DNA of 16,729 nucleotides from Nitrososphaera sp035547955 (GTDB taxonomy: Archaea > Thermoproteota > Nitrososphaeria > Nitrososphaerales > Nitrososphaeraceae), in contig DASZTR010000003.1 in assembly GCA_035547955.1 (NCBI GenBank), forward strand, positions 1 to 16,729, written 5' to 3'. Below are positions 7,391-13,042 of the stretch, one piece after another; position 1 is the first letter of the stretch, and the number at the start of each line of letters is the position of its first letter. A model generated the notes under the pieces. It was not told the origin of the DNA, ran no database searches, and was given only the letters and a program-made list of their open reading frames with translations. The translations under genes were made by a program, and so were the position numbers.

Positions 7391-8683
7391 ATGACGATAG
7401 CGGCAGGGGGCGACAACGTCCGCAACAAAAAGTTCTCAATATATGCCGTCTCTGCCATAGCCGCTTCTATCGCACTCCTTGCCGTGTCGCTCTCGGTCGT
7501 GCCCGCTCTCACTACAAACTTCCTTTCCCAGAGCGAGGAGGAAAAGAGGGTGGTGGCGTTTGAGCAGCGTTACGACTATGGCCTCGGGCAGCTGGTGTGG
7601 ACCGCGGGCAACCTGAAGCTAGGCGACGTCAAGCCGGACAGTTCTGTCATGATCTTAAACCCCTTCAGCGCGGACATGGAGAATTTCATGCGTGGAAACA
7701 TCGCCGGCGCCGGCGCGAGCAAAATCCAAGAGTTTTGGGCAAAGACTGAGCCGTACTCTCTCTACAACCTAGTCAGACTTCCCGCATGGCTCGGCGGACA
7801 AAAGGACGACATATCGTCGTTCCGGGCGTATAGCGCTGTTGCCATCTCAAGCGGCTGCCTGATAAAATATTTCGGAGGCGGCGACAGGTGGGATATAGAA
7901 GACCCGTGCCACAGCGACAGGTACCGGCCGTGGGACGGCCTTGCAACTGTGGGTGCCGCGGCAGTAGGGATGACTAGCCCCTCCGTTCCGAGCAACGCGG
8001 AGCCGCTCGCACTTGCCACCCTAGACCTTTCAGTGGACAAGGACGGTTACATCGTTGCCAAAAAGCCCGACTTGTATGCCAACGGCACGCCGGCGCAGGG
8101 CCGCAGGCTGTCGCAGGACGACCTGTTGAGATCAAATGCGGAAATGGTCACAGCCACAAGTGAGGCAGTCGGATACGACTTGCCTTTTCCTGCAAGCACG
8201 TCTGACAGAGACTTGCTTGCTACCATCACACCTGCACAGGTGTCATCGAACGTACGCGTGACGGGCGACCTGCGGGCCTTTTCTGCACTCTATGTCGATA
8301 ATTATTCTTCGTCTATGCTCCTTGGCAGAAGGATGGTGGAGATAACTGTATACCCTGTTGGATCGTACCCCGTACTTGCACTGGCAGCAGGAGGGAAGGA
8401 AGAGATTGATAATGCTGCTGCTACCTCATCATCATCATCTCAAGCAAAAGACCTGAACGTCAAAAATGGGCCGGGAATTGCGGGTAGTAGGTACGCAGTC
8501 CTGACAATAATGCCAAATGAAGGATCAAATTCCCGCGGAATTGCAGCTGCAAAGTTGTGGGGCAAAGGGGCGGACGGGACTGACCTGTATGTAACGATAA
8601 CAACGACAACGTCGGGTGGAGAAGGCATGAATATGGACGAGCTCACGCACCTTGCGGCAAGCCTCGGCCTGCACCCAGATTGA
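7391..8683 (+). CDS. Membrane-anchored protein with a degenerate Rieske-like domain
   Basis: A 430-residue protein. Residues 1-14 are cytoplasmic and basic (RNKK), a single membrane segment spans about 15-40, and the rest should face outward. Residues about 145-223 resemble a Rieske fold: AYSAVAISSGC aligns with the usual CTHLGC box, DPCHS with the CPCHG box, and a LATLDLSVDKDGYIVA segment matches the closing strands. The cluster ligands are mostly gone: Ala151, Ser153 and Asp171 stand where Cys, His and Cys are expected. His174 and the disulfide pair Cys156/Cys173 remain. The C-terminal 200 residues are beta-rich, with a Ser run (SSSSS) near 348-352 and an MDELTHLAASLGL ending typical of some extracellular domains. 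A redox role is unlikely if the alignment is right; function unknown. The start is ATG 7391, supported by the TATA box. Confidence 0.75.
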   Translation: MTIAAGGDNVRNKKFSIYAVSAIAASIALLAVSLSVVPALTTNFLSQSEEEKRVVAFEQRYDYGLGQLVWTAGNLKLGDVKPDSSVMILNPFSADMENFMRGNIAGAGASKIQEFWAKTEPYSLYNLVRLPAWLGGQKDDISSFRAYSAVAISSGCLIKYFGGGDRWDIEDPCHSDRYRPWDGLATVGAAAVGMTSPSVPSNAEPLALATLDLSVDKDGYIVAKKPDLYANGTPAQGRRLSQDDLLRSNAEMVTATSEAVGYDLPFPASTSDRDLLATITPAQVSSNVRVTGDLRAFSALYVDNYSSSMLLGRRMVEITVYPVGSYPVLALAAGGKEEIDNAAATSSSSSQAKDLNVKNGPGIAGSRYAVLTIMPNEGSNSRGIAAAKLWGKGADGTDLYVTITTTTSGGEGMNMDELTHLAASLGLHPD

Positions 8684-8691
8684 TTTTTATC
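8683..8691 (+). promoter_or_regulatory. Possible TATA box of trmI
   Basis: ATTTTTATC is centred about 26 nt before TTG 8714, consistent with a leaderless transcript. It overlaps the end of the preceding gene, and its T5 may also serve as that gene's terminator. Confidence 0.4.
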
Positions 8692-8713
8692 ACCTCTCAA
8701 TGGCTCACTCTGT

Positions 8714-9550
8714 TTGTTGAAGATCCAAGAAGGGTCGTACGTACTCCTGTTCCACACGTCGCGCAAAAAGTGGCTCACCAAGGTGACGCCGGACAAGAAG
8801 ATCCATACTCACCTTGGGATAATCGACGTGGGCGCCACGGTAGGCATGGAGTACGGGTCAGTAGTCAGGACAACGGAAGGAAAGGTGGTCTTTCTCATTG
8901 AGCCTACTACCCACGACTTTATCATGAAGTCAGAACGCAGGACGCAGATCGTGTACCCAAAGGATCTCGGCTTTATAGCCGCTCGCACCGGCATGAAAAA
9001 CGGCTCTAAAATACTGGAGATAGGTACTGGAAGCGCCGCCGCAGCGACGTTCTTTGCGAGCATCGTCAAGCCGCAGGGACACATCTACAGTTTTGACGTC
9101 AACTCTGATTTCATGGAAATAGCAAAGCGCAACCTGGAAAAGGCGGGCATGGACGCGTATGTGACTCTGAACCACCACGACCCGCACGAGGGGGTCGACG
9201 TGAGGGAGGCAGACATCGCCATCGTCGACCTTGGCGACCCTTGGACTGTGCTTGACCAGGTGCACGACGCGCTAAAGGGGAGCGGCGCCTTTGTAGCCAT
9301 CTGCCCCACTATGAACCAGATAGAAAAGACGGCGACAGAATTGAAAAAGAGCGGCTATGCCGACATCGAGTCGATAGAACTTTTGATACGTACGATAGAG
9401 GCGCGCGAGGGCATGACGCGGCCTTCGATGCGGATGATAGGGCACACCACCTACCTTGTCTTTGCACGAAAGGTGAAGAAAAAGACTGAGGCGCCGTCTG
9501 AAGATGGAGAGCCAGACAGTGACAATGGCGATGAAGAAACGATGGAATGA
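8714..9550 (+). CDS. trmI: tRNA (adenine-N1) methyltransferase TrmI (A57/A58)
   Basis: This 278-residue SAM-dependent enzyme methylates N1 of adenine in the tRNA T-loop. In archaea this family acts on A57 and A58. The N-terminal beta domain covers about 1-75. The SAM-binding motif I is ILEIGTGSA (100-108), and an acidic residue ends the second strand (Asp128 in YSFDVN). Motif IV is DLGDPW (172-177), equivalent to the usual DLPEPW. The family-typical RPSMRMIGHTTYL lies at 236-248. Gly to Ala at 108 is a small departure from the common GTGSG. The acidic C-terminal tail (about 258-278) is low-complexity. Starts are TTG 8714 or TTG 8717; no in-frame ATG is near. The gene ends 17 nt from the convergent gene at 9568. 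Confidence 0.9.
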   Translation: MLKIQEGSYVLLFHTSRKKWLTKVTPDKKIHTHLGIIDVGATVGMEYGSVVRTTEGKVVFLIEPTTHDFIMKSERRTQIVYPKDLGFIAARTGMKNGSKILEIGTGSAAAATFFASIVKPQGHIYSFDVNSDFMEIAKRNLEKAGMDAYVTLNHHDPHEGVDVREADIAIVDLGDPWTVLDQVHDALKGSGAFVAICPTMNQIEKTATELKKSGYADIESIELLIRTIEAREGMTRPSMRMIGHTTYLVFARKVKKKTEAPSEDGEPDSDNGDEETME

Positions 9551-9567
9551 TACGAAGAAGCAGAGGC

Positions 9568-10089
9568 TCACGCGGACATGTCCATCGCAAGCGAGCCTTT
9601 CAGCATTTCCTTAAACTCTGAAACCTCTTCTGCGTTGACGCCAGTGTGGGGAGTTGCAGCTATTGCAACAGCCTGAGGCGGCTCAGCTGCCGGCGTAATT
9701 TCCAGCTTATTTTCTGGAATCTGCCTCTGCAACATCTTTCTAGGGATCCTTGTCCTTCTGTCGGTCAGCGACTTTTGCTTTCTCACGCTTATTTTGACCT
9801 TGAACCCATACCTGCCCTGGTCGCTCCACCTGTCAACTTCTTTGATGTCCCCTGTGCCCTGCAGCCTATCGCCTTCCTGCGTCACAACTATAAAGTCAGT
9901 CTTGTCGCCCTCTTTGATGTTGGATATCTTTTCGTAAAAGTGCTGCCAGTCCAGAGGGTTTGTCACGAGTGCCTGCACCGTGAGCAGGTCGCCAACGCTG
10001 ACCTCGCTGATATAACTTGACAGGATCTCAATGTTGCACAACCTTGCGTACATATATGGGTGAGCTATCCCTTGCATCGCATTTAACAT
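9568..10089 (-). CDS. Conserved-looking hypothetical protein, basic beta-rich
   Basis: I do not recognise this 173-residue protein. Residues about 20-103 look beta-rich (alternating hydrophobics such as DFIVVT and YGFKVKISV). A very basic stretch follows at about 103-125 (RKQK, DRRTR, RKMLQRQ). An Ala/Pro-rich linker (about 131-152) and a short helical tail rich in Met and acidic residues close the protein. The pattern could suit a nucleic-acid-binding protein, but that is only a guess. The frame is open up to 10269. ATG 10089 is chosen because a TATA box at 10111-10120 lies 26 nt upstream, predicting a leaderless transcript. ATG 10104 and ATG 10077 are alternatives. It converges on trmI. Confidence 0.65.
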   Translation of the reverse strand: MLNAMQGIAHPYMYARLCNIEILSSYISEVSVGDLLTVQALVTNPLDWQHFYEKISNIKEGDKTDFIVVTQEGDRLQGTGDIKEVDRWSDQGRYGFKVKISVRKQKSLTDRRTRIPRKMLQRQIPENKLEITPAAEPPQAVAIAATPHTGVNAEEVSEFKEMLKGSLAMDMSA

Positions 10090-10110
10090 TTTTGGCAAGA
10101 ACATTGGCAA

Positions 10111-10120
10111 ATTTAAAAAC
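10111..10120 (-). promoter_or_regulatory. TATA box of the 9568-10089 gene
   Basis: The minus strand reads GTTTTTAAAT, centred about 26 nt before ATG 10089. Confidence 0.5.
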
Positions 10121-10192
10121 TGAAACGATTTATGTATATGCAAATGTGGATAATCTGTAAAAATGGCTATATATTGTAGATTTTTTTGCAAG

Positions 10193-10321
10193 CTATGGTA
10201 TGGACCGTAGCGTCGGGACAAGCGTAGTGGATGGCAGGTTGGACTTGACAGAATAGCGGTACTCGTCACAATCGTAGGTTAGCCGCGTGGGCATCCCGCA
10301 TAAGTCGCAATATTTGTTCAC
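10193..10321 (-). pseudogene. Possible decayed zinc-ribbon mini-protein
   Basis: A 42-codon frame starts at GTG 10321. It encodes NKYCDLCGMPTRL followed by DEYRYSVKSNLP. The spacing is that of a small zinc ribbon (CxxCG ... YRYCxxC), but the second CxxC reads SxxS (codons TCT and TCC). An in-frame TAG lies 16 codons upstream. It may be a relic, a real Zn-free small protein or chance. No good TATA box is placed for it. Confidence 0.3.
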
Positions 10322-10369
10322 GGTTGCGATGGTTCCGTCGATAAACGTCAGCTACGCCGGGAACCCCTT

Positions 10370-10483
10370 CTAGTCAGATTCGTCAACGCGATTTTGATAT
10401 GCCTCCGGATCGGCTTGCTCTTCTCCTTCCTCTATCTCTTGCTTACCATAAGTAAGTCGTAACGTTATTTCTTGTAATTCCAA
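10370..10483 (-). other. Small ORF of doubtful reality (37 codons)
   Basis: From TTG 10483 the frame reads MELQEITLRLTYGKQ and then a strongly acidic tail ending in a TAG at 10370. The composition looks protein-like. Upstream, the same frame runs through the tRNA antisense and is certainly not coding there. Apart from this and the frame at 10193-10321, I see no gene in the 10270-10488 spacer. Confidence 0.2.
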
Positions 10484-10488
10484 TCTTT

Positions 10489-10498
10489 CATATATAAG
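10489..10498 (+). promoter_or_regulatory. TATA box of tRNA-Arg
   Basis: CATATATAAG is centred 25-26 nt before the tRNA 5' end at 10519. This is ideal archaeal spacing, with little or no leader to trim. Confidence 0.75.
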
Positions 10499-10518
10499 GT
10501 CAAGCGTGGAATTGGCTA

Positions 10519-10626
10519 GGGCCCGTCGCCTAGTCAGGACAGGGTGCTGAACTACTTTTTCCAAAAGAAAAAGTGTGCACAAGCCTCCGAAGCCAGTTGT
10601 CGTGGGATCGAAGCCCACCGGGCCCG
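10519..10626 (+). tRNA. tRNA-Arg (anticodon CCG) with a 33-nt intron
   Basis: Acceptor arms GGGCCCG (10519-10525) and CGGGCCC (10619-10625) pair fully, and the discriminator is G10626. The D-arm is GCCT/GGGT with A14, G18G19 and A20. The T-arm is GTGGG/CCCAC (10602-10606 and 10614-10618) around ATCGAAG. With 10550-10582 removed, the anticodon arm is CTGGC-CTCCGAA-GCCAG, giving anticodon CCG (10587-10589), which reads CGG. A20 and C35 are known arginine identity elements. The mature length is 75 nt and CCA is not encoded. A TATA box at 10489-10498 drives it. ArgRS, encoded at 5059-7032, would charge it. Confidence 0.93.
10550..10582 (+). other. Non-canonical tRNA intron (position 29/30) with BHB motif
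   Basis: GTGC (10544-10547) pairs with GCAC (10577-10580) as a 4-bp central helix. It is flanked by 3-nt bulges TGA (10548-10550) and AAG (10581-10583). Cutting after the second nucleotide of each bulge releases 33 nt. AGG/CCT extends the exon side. Inside the intron, ACTTTTTC (10554-10561) pairs with GAAAAAGT (10567-10574) in an 8-bp hairpin. This is the bulge-helix-bulge substrate of the archaeal splicing endonuclease. Confidence 0.9.
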
Positions 10627-10630
10627 CTAA

Positions 10631-10639
10631 ATGTATAAC
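10631..10639 (+). promoter_or_regulatory. Possible TATA box for the C/D sRNA
   Basis: ATGTATAAC lies just after the tRNA and is centred about 26 nt before 10661, the predicted sRNA 5' end. Processing from a tRNA read-through transcript is an alternative. Confidence 0.4.
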
Positions 10640-10660
10640 CACCATATGTCGATACAGTAT

Positions 10661-10728
10661 CGCTCAAATGATGACCTGTTATCCAAGGGAGCCATTGTGC
10701 GATGACCACCTTACGACGGTCTGATGAG
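10661..10728 (+). ncRNA. Candidate box C/D guide sRNA
   Basis: Box C ATGATGA is at 10668-10674, a C'-like GCGATGA at 10699-10705 and box D CTGA at 10721-10724. A terminal stem CTCA (10663-10666)/TGAG (10725-10728) closes the kink-turn. The C-to-D span is 57 nt, normal for archaeal C/D sRNAs. No clear D' box is visible. The guide next to D (CTTACGACGGT) is complementary, with one G-U pair, to ACCGUCGUGAG. I recall that as part of a conserved 23S rRNA segment near the peptidyl transferase region. The 3' end overlaps the Nudix gene on the opposite strand. The boxes and stem are seen directly; the target is inferred from memory. Confidence 0.45.
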
Positions 10729-11298
10729 TACCTTATGCAATTGCTCCATTATCCGCGCTGTCGCGCCCCAGATGACGTTCCCCCTGTACGTAAACCTGTA
10801 CGTGTCTTTTGACAGGTGAAAATGCTCGGTGTCTGGCTCCCTCGTCATAAGCGTGTCGATGAGGGGGATGTCTAGTACCTCTTCTACCTCGTCCGCCGAA
10901 ACGCGGTAGCGAGGCAGCATGTCCTGCACCGTGACGAAAGGTACGATGTAGTGGTTTGAGGTCATCGTTCTGACCACCTGCAAGCTCCCAATGACGTCCT
11001 TGGGCTCAAACTCTATTCCGACCTCCTCCTGTGTCTCCCGCAGCGCGGTTTCAAGGAGCGTCGCTTCGCCTTCCGCGTGTCTGCCGCCAGGAAATGAGAC
11101 CTCGCTTCCGTGCGCCTTTAGGCCCGCGCTCCTCTTTGTCAAAAAGACGTATGGCACTTTGGCGTTGTGGTGGTGGTAGTGGATTATCACGAGAACCGCA
11201 GCCGGAATAAAGGTTTCCGCGTCATGTGGCATATGCACTGTGCCTTTCTTCAATAGCGCGCTAGCGGTAAGGCGCTGCAAGAGACATTCTTTTTCCAC
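10711..11298 (-). CDS. Nudix hydrolase, CoA diphosphatase (NudL)-like
   Basis: A 195-residue Nudix protein. The segment FLTKRSAGLKAHGSEVSFPG matches the NuCoA motif that precedes the Nudix box in coenzyme A diphosphatases. The box runs GRHAEGE (72-78), then eight residues, then RETQEEVGI (87-95). The eight-residue spacing is the one found in E. coli NudL rather than MutT. REtqEE supplies the Mg2+ ligands. The likely reaction is CoA or acyl-CoA to phosphopantetheine plus 3',5'-ADP, but other nucleotide substrates are possible. The start is GTG 11298, with a TATA-like GGAATTTAAC at 11331-11340 giving a leader of about 11 nt; ATG 11232 is an alternative. The 3' end may overlap a C/D sRNA on the other strand. 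Confidence 0.85.
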   Translation of the reverse strand: MEKECLLQRLTASALLKKGTVHMPHDAETFIPAAVLVIIHYHHHNAKVPYVFLTKRSAGLKAHGSEVSFPGGRHAEGEATLLETALRETQEEVGIEFEPKDVIGSLQVVRTMTSNHYIVPFVTVQDMLPRYRVSADEVEEVLDIPLIDTLMTREPDTEHFHLSKDTYRFTYRGNVIWGATARIMEQLHKVLIRPS

Positions 11299-11330
11299 GG
11301 TGCGTGTACATTTTCTTGATGTGCGCTCTG

Positions 11331-11340
11331 GTTAAATTCC
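11331..11340 (-). promoter_or_regulatory. TATA box of the Nudix gene
   Basis: The minus strand reads GGAATTTAAC, centred about 37 nt before GTG 11298. It predicts a transcript start near 11309. Confidence 0.45.
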
Positions 11341-11371
11341 GTTGCGGAAGGAAAAGAAGATAGTGATTCTG

Positions 11372-11377
11372 AAAAAA
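11372..11377 (-). terminator. T-run downstream of the frameshifted gene
   Basis: Six T on the minus strand lie 11 nt beyond the TGA at 11389-11391. The position supports the C-terminal reading frame being the true end of a transcribed gene. Confidence 0.45.
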
Positions 11378-11388
11378 TAGGGGGAGTC

Positions 11389-11740
11389 TCAGAGGTTGTA
11401 GCCAGCCATGTCTCTTGCTGGTATGTCGACAGATAACTGCGAGCCGTCGAAGGATTCTACGTGCGACTTGGGTATCTTGTACACCTTTGACCTGCGGCTC
11501 ACGATCACGATAAAGTCCGGATCTTCAGAATATGCTTCCAAGAGGAACGCTGTCCTTTGACTTGGCGCCCTTGTTTATCACGCGAAGCAAGTCAAGTACT
11601 GCTGGCTCTGAAGAAGATAACTTACATGATGAAGGTAGCATTTTTTTCTTGTTCGCCCGGTAATACGCTGTCATTTCTGGTATTATCGCTCGACTTACTT
11701 TGTCAATTGACTTGGTTATGGAAGGTGTTGATCGTATCAC
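11389..11740 (-). pseudogene. Small conserved-looking gene split by a frameshift
   Basis: From GTG 11740 a frame of 71 codons runs to TGA at 11525-11527 and includes DLLRVINKGAKSKDS. In the next frame, open from 11574 to the TGA at 11389, the sequence continues with AFLLEAYSEDPDFIVIVSRR, then KVYKIPKSHV and IPARDMAGYNL. Both halves have protein-like composition and join naturally within the overlap 11528-11574. This implies one extra base or two missing bases there. A TATA box (11765-11773) lies 26-29 nt before GTG 11740, and a T-run follows the second stop, so both ends look like one transcription unit. Alternatives are two overlapping small genes (the second from TTG 11541, 50 codons), programmed frameshifting or a sequencing error. 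The family is not recognised. Confidence 0.5.
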
Positions 11741-11764
11741 ACTTGCTTGACGGGGAGAGAACTT

Positions 11765-11773
11765 GTAAATAAC
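11765..11773 (-). promoter_or_regulatory. TATA box of the frameshifted gene
   Basis: The minus strand reads GTTATTTAC, about 29 nt before GTG 11740. It lies back to back with the uspA-like promoter. Confidence 0.4.
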
Positions 11774-11780
11774 ATGATTG

Positions 11781-11789
11781 CAAAATAAC
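11781..11789 (+). promoter_or_regulatory. TATA-like box of the universal stress protein gene
   Basis: CAAAATAAC is centred about 29 nt before ATG 11814, predicting a nearly leaderless mRNA. It is weaker than other boxes in the window. Confidence 0.35.
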
Positions 11790-11813
11790 AAAAAGAGAGA
11801 GACGCATTAACTT

Positions 11814-12329
11814 ATGTCCTCGCCCTCATCATCATCAACATCAACCACAACAATATCATCATCGCCGTCACCATTTGCTCCTGTAAACACAATCTTGGTC
11901 CCAATAGATGGCTCTGAAAACGCCTTCCGCGCGGCGTCCTTTGCCGTCGACCTAGCCCGCCGCTATGGGGCAGAACTGGTCGCTATCCATGCACTTGAGG
12001 TAAACCAGACACTTGCATCCCTTGGCATCTTTGGCGCCTCCAATCCACAAAACATCGCCAAGATCCTAGAGGTGGCAGGAAAGGAAACCGCTCCCTGGTT
12101 TGACCGTGTAAAGGAAGAGGCGGATGCGACCGGCGTCAGCATGAAAAGCGAAATGGTGTATGCCCCGCTGTCGCTTGTAGGCGAGATAGTGAACTATGCA
12201 GAAAGAGTCCACGCTGGCCTGATAGTAATGGGGAGCAGGGGCCGCACGGGCTTTACAAAGCTCATAATGGGGAGCGTGGCTTCAGGAGTCGTCACGTATG
12301 CGTCCTGCCCCGTACTCGTCGTGAAATAA
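11814..12329 (+). CDS. Universal stress protein, UspA family, ATP-binding type
   Basis: A single-domain Usp protein of 171 residues. The core begins at about 26 with ILVPIDGSENA (Asp32 at the nucleotide site). The ATP-binding signature G-x2-G-x9-G-S is complete: G140, G143, G153 and S154 in GSRGRTGFTKLIMGS. It ends with SCPVLVVK as usual. The first 24 residues are an odd Ser/Thr/Pro-rich extension encoded by a TCA-rich simple tract; a start inside the tract is possible but no better codon is seen. The family binds ATP, forms dimers and helps cells under stress; the partner here is unknown. Confidence 0.92.
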   Translation: MSSPSSSSTSTTTISSSPSPFAPVNTILVPIDGSENAFRAASFAVDLARRYGAELVAIHALEVNQTLASLGIFGASNPQNIAKILEVAGKETAPWFDRVKEEADATGVSMKSEMVYAPLSLVGEIVNYAERVHAGLIVMGSRGRTGFTKLIMGSVASGVVTYASCPVLVVK

Positions 12330-12332
12330 ACG

Positions 12333-12338
12333 AAAAAA
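12333..12338 (-). terminator. T-run after the small membrane protein gene
   Basis: Six T on the minus strand lie 15 nt beyond the TAA at 12354, between this gene and the convergent usp gene. Confidence 0.4.
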
Positions 12339-12353
12339 TGCGAGGAATCTAGG

Positions 12354-12578
12354 TTATGGAGGAGAAGGTGGTGATGAAGGAGGGGGTGAAGAGGAGGAGG
12401 ATGAAGATTGGTCCGCACTTCCCTTTGCAGCCTCTCTGTCCTTTGTCCTCTTTTTGAGGTACCACAGCCCGACGAGGGCGCCTGCTGAACCTATTACCAT
12501 TTCAATGATGAGCTGCCCACCTTCAGAATCCCACAGCGCCATATATTTTTGCCACATGTGGTATCGCGTTAGCCACAT
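12354..12578 (-). CDS. Small single-pass membrane protein with Ser/Pro tail
   Basis: A 74-residue protein. A short aromatic N-terminus (MWLTRYHMWQKYMALW) precedes one membrane segment at about 21-41 (GQLIIEMVIGSAGALVGLWY). A basic stop-transfer KKRTKDR and a tail of Ser then Pro repeats, encoded by simple-sequence DNA, follow. The orientation predicts the tail in the cytoplasm. ATG 12578 is the longest start; ATG 12557 also fits. TATA-like boxes are present at 12591-12600 and 12646-12654. The family is not recognised. Confidence 0.6.
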   Translation of the reverse strand: MWLTRYHMWQKYMALWDSEGGQLIIEMVIGSAGALVGLWYLKKRTKDREAAKGSADQSSSSSSSPPPSSPPSPP

Positions 12579-12645
12579 AATATGTTAATGCTAATAAAAC
12601 GAACTCTGTGGTTCAGGCACCGAAAAGGCGCTTTTGATTGCGTGC

Positions 12646-12654
12646 CTATATAGA
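12646..12654 (-). promoter_or_regulatory. TATA-like box upstream of the small membrane protein
   Basis: The minus strand reads TCTATATAG. It would give a leader of about 45 nt to ATG 12578. Just downstream lies a nested hairpin with arms AGGCAC/GTGCCT (12615-12620 and 12642-12647). The nearer box GTTTTATTAG (12591-12600) competes. Confidence 0.3.
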
Positions 12655-12662
12655 TGTGTGTG

Positions 12663-12676
12663 TGCGTGCGCACGCA
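12663..12676. repeat. 14-bp perfect palindrome
   Basis: TGCGTGCGCACGCA is fully self-complementary. It sits within an alternating purine-pyrimidine stretch (GT-rich) between two minus-strand genes. It could be a protein-binding site or a Z-DNA-prone element; no function can be assigned. Confidence 0.4.
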
Positions 12677-12680
12677 TACG

Positions 12681-12686
12681 AAAAAA
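12681..12686 (-). terminator. T-run directly after the small zinc-protein gene
   Basis: Six T on the minus strand start 1 nt after the TGA at 12688-12690, a compact archaeal terminator. Confidence 0.5.
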
Positions 12687-12687
12687 G

Positions 12688-12873
12688 TCAGGCTACCTTG
12701 GCCTTTATTTCCACCTTTTTGTACGCGACCCTGCAATAGCCGTGCATATGCGTCACGTCTTCCATCCTTTCGCACTTTGGGCAGATCCACATGACGTATT
12801 CCTGACAGACCGTGCAGATTGCAGTCGGCGAGAGGTATTCTCCACACGCCCTGCATGATATTTTATGAGCCAT
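12688..12873 (-). CDS. Small multi-zinc-knuckle protein
   Basis: A 61-residue protein with three CxxC pairs: Cys7/Cys10 (CRAC), Cys20/Cys23 (CTVC) and Cys31/Cys34 (CPKC). His42, His44 and Cys47 follow. That is enough to bind two zinc ions. Such mini-proteins often bind nucleic acid or partner proteins, but no function is recognised. The start is ATG 12873. A TATA box at 12891-12903 lies 25-26 nt upstream, so the mRNA should be leaderless. A T6 terminator follows the stop. Confidence 0.75.
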   Translation of the reverse strand: MAHKISCRACGEYLSPTAICTVCQEYVMWICPKCERMEDVTHMHGYCRVAYKKVEIKAKVA

Positions 12874-12890
12874 TACCTTATTTTTTCTCC

Positions 12891-12903
12891 GATTATTATA
12901 ACG
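12891..12903 (-). promoter_or_regulatory. TATA box of the small zinc-knuckle gene
   Basis: The minus strand contains TTATAATAAT, centred about 25 nt before ATG 12873. It is one of the clearest leaderless promoters here. Confidence 0.6.
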
Positions 12904-13010
12904 TCCTTTGTAATTATTTTAACGCGCGTATAAGAACATTATGCACCAATGCTTCACCGTTCAAGTGTGTGCATCTGTGTGCTGTCCGCGTTAACATAGT
13001 TAAGTGTTGT

Positions 13011-13019
13011 TCTAATATG
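13011..13019 (+). promoter_or_regulatory. TATA box of the two-TM membrane protein
   Basis: TCTAATATG is centred about 27 nt before ATG 13043, suggesting a leaderless mRNA. A second TATA-like GCGTATAAG at 12926-12934 has no gene at the right distance. Confidence 0.5.
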
Positions 13020-13042
13020 ATCTCGTTGCATGACGTGGTACG

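Noticed and set aside
10111..10269. N-terminal extension of the 9568 gene to 10269
   Set aside because: It runs through the best TATA box, its composition is unlike the rest, and it overlaps the decayed zinc-ribbon frame.
10370..10645. 91-codon minus-strand ORF across the tRNA gene
   Set aside because: Its upstream part is the antisense of the tRNA T-arm and acceptor (the familiar GFDPTTTG-type artefact). Only the last 37 codons were kept, as a doubtful small ORF.
11626..11660. ATGATGA as a second box C/D sRNA
   Set aside because: No D box or terminal stem lies within range. It falls inside the frameshifted gene.
12569..12858. ORFs on both strands over the small zinc gene
   Set aside because: They are frame shadows of the 61-residue zinc protein, which has the promoter, terminator and Cys pattern.
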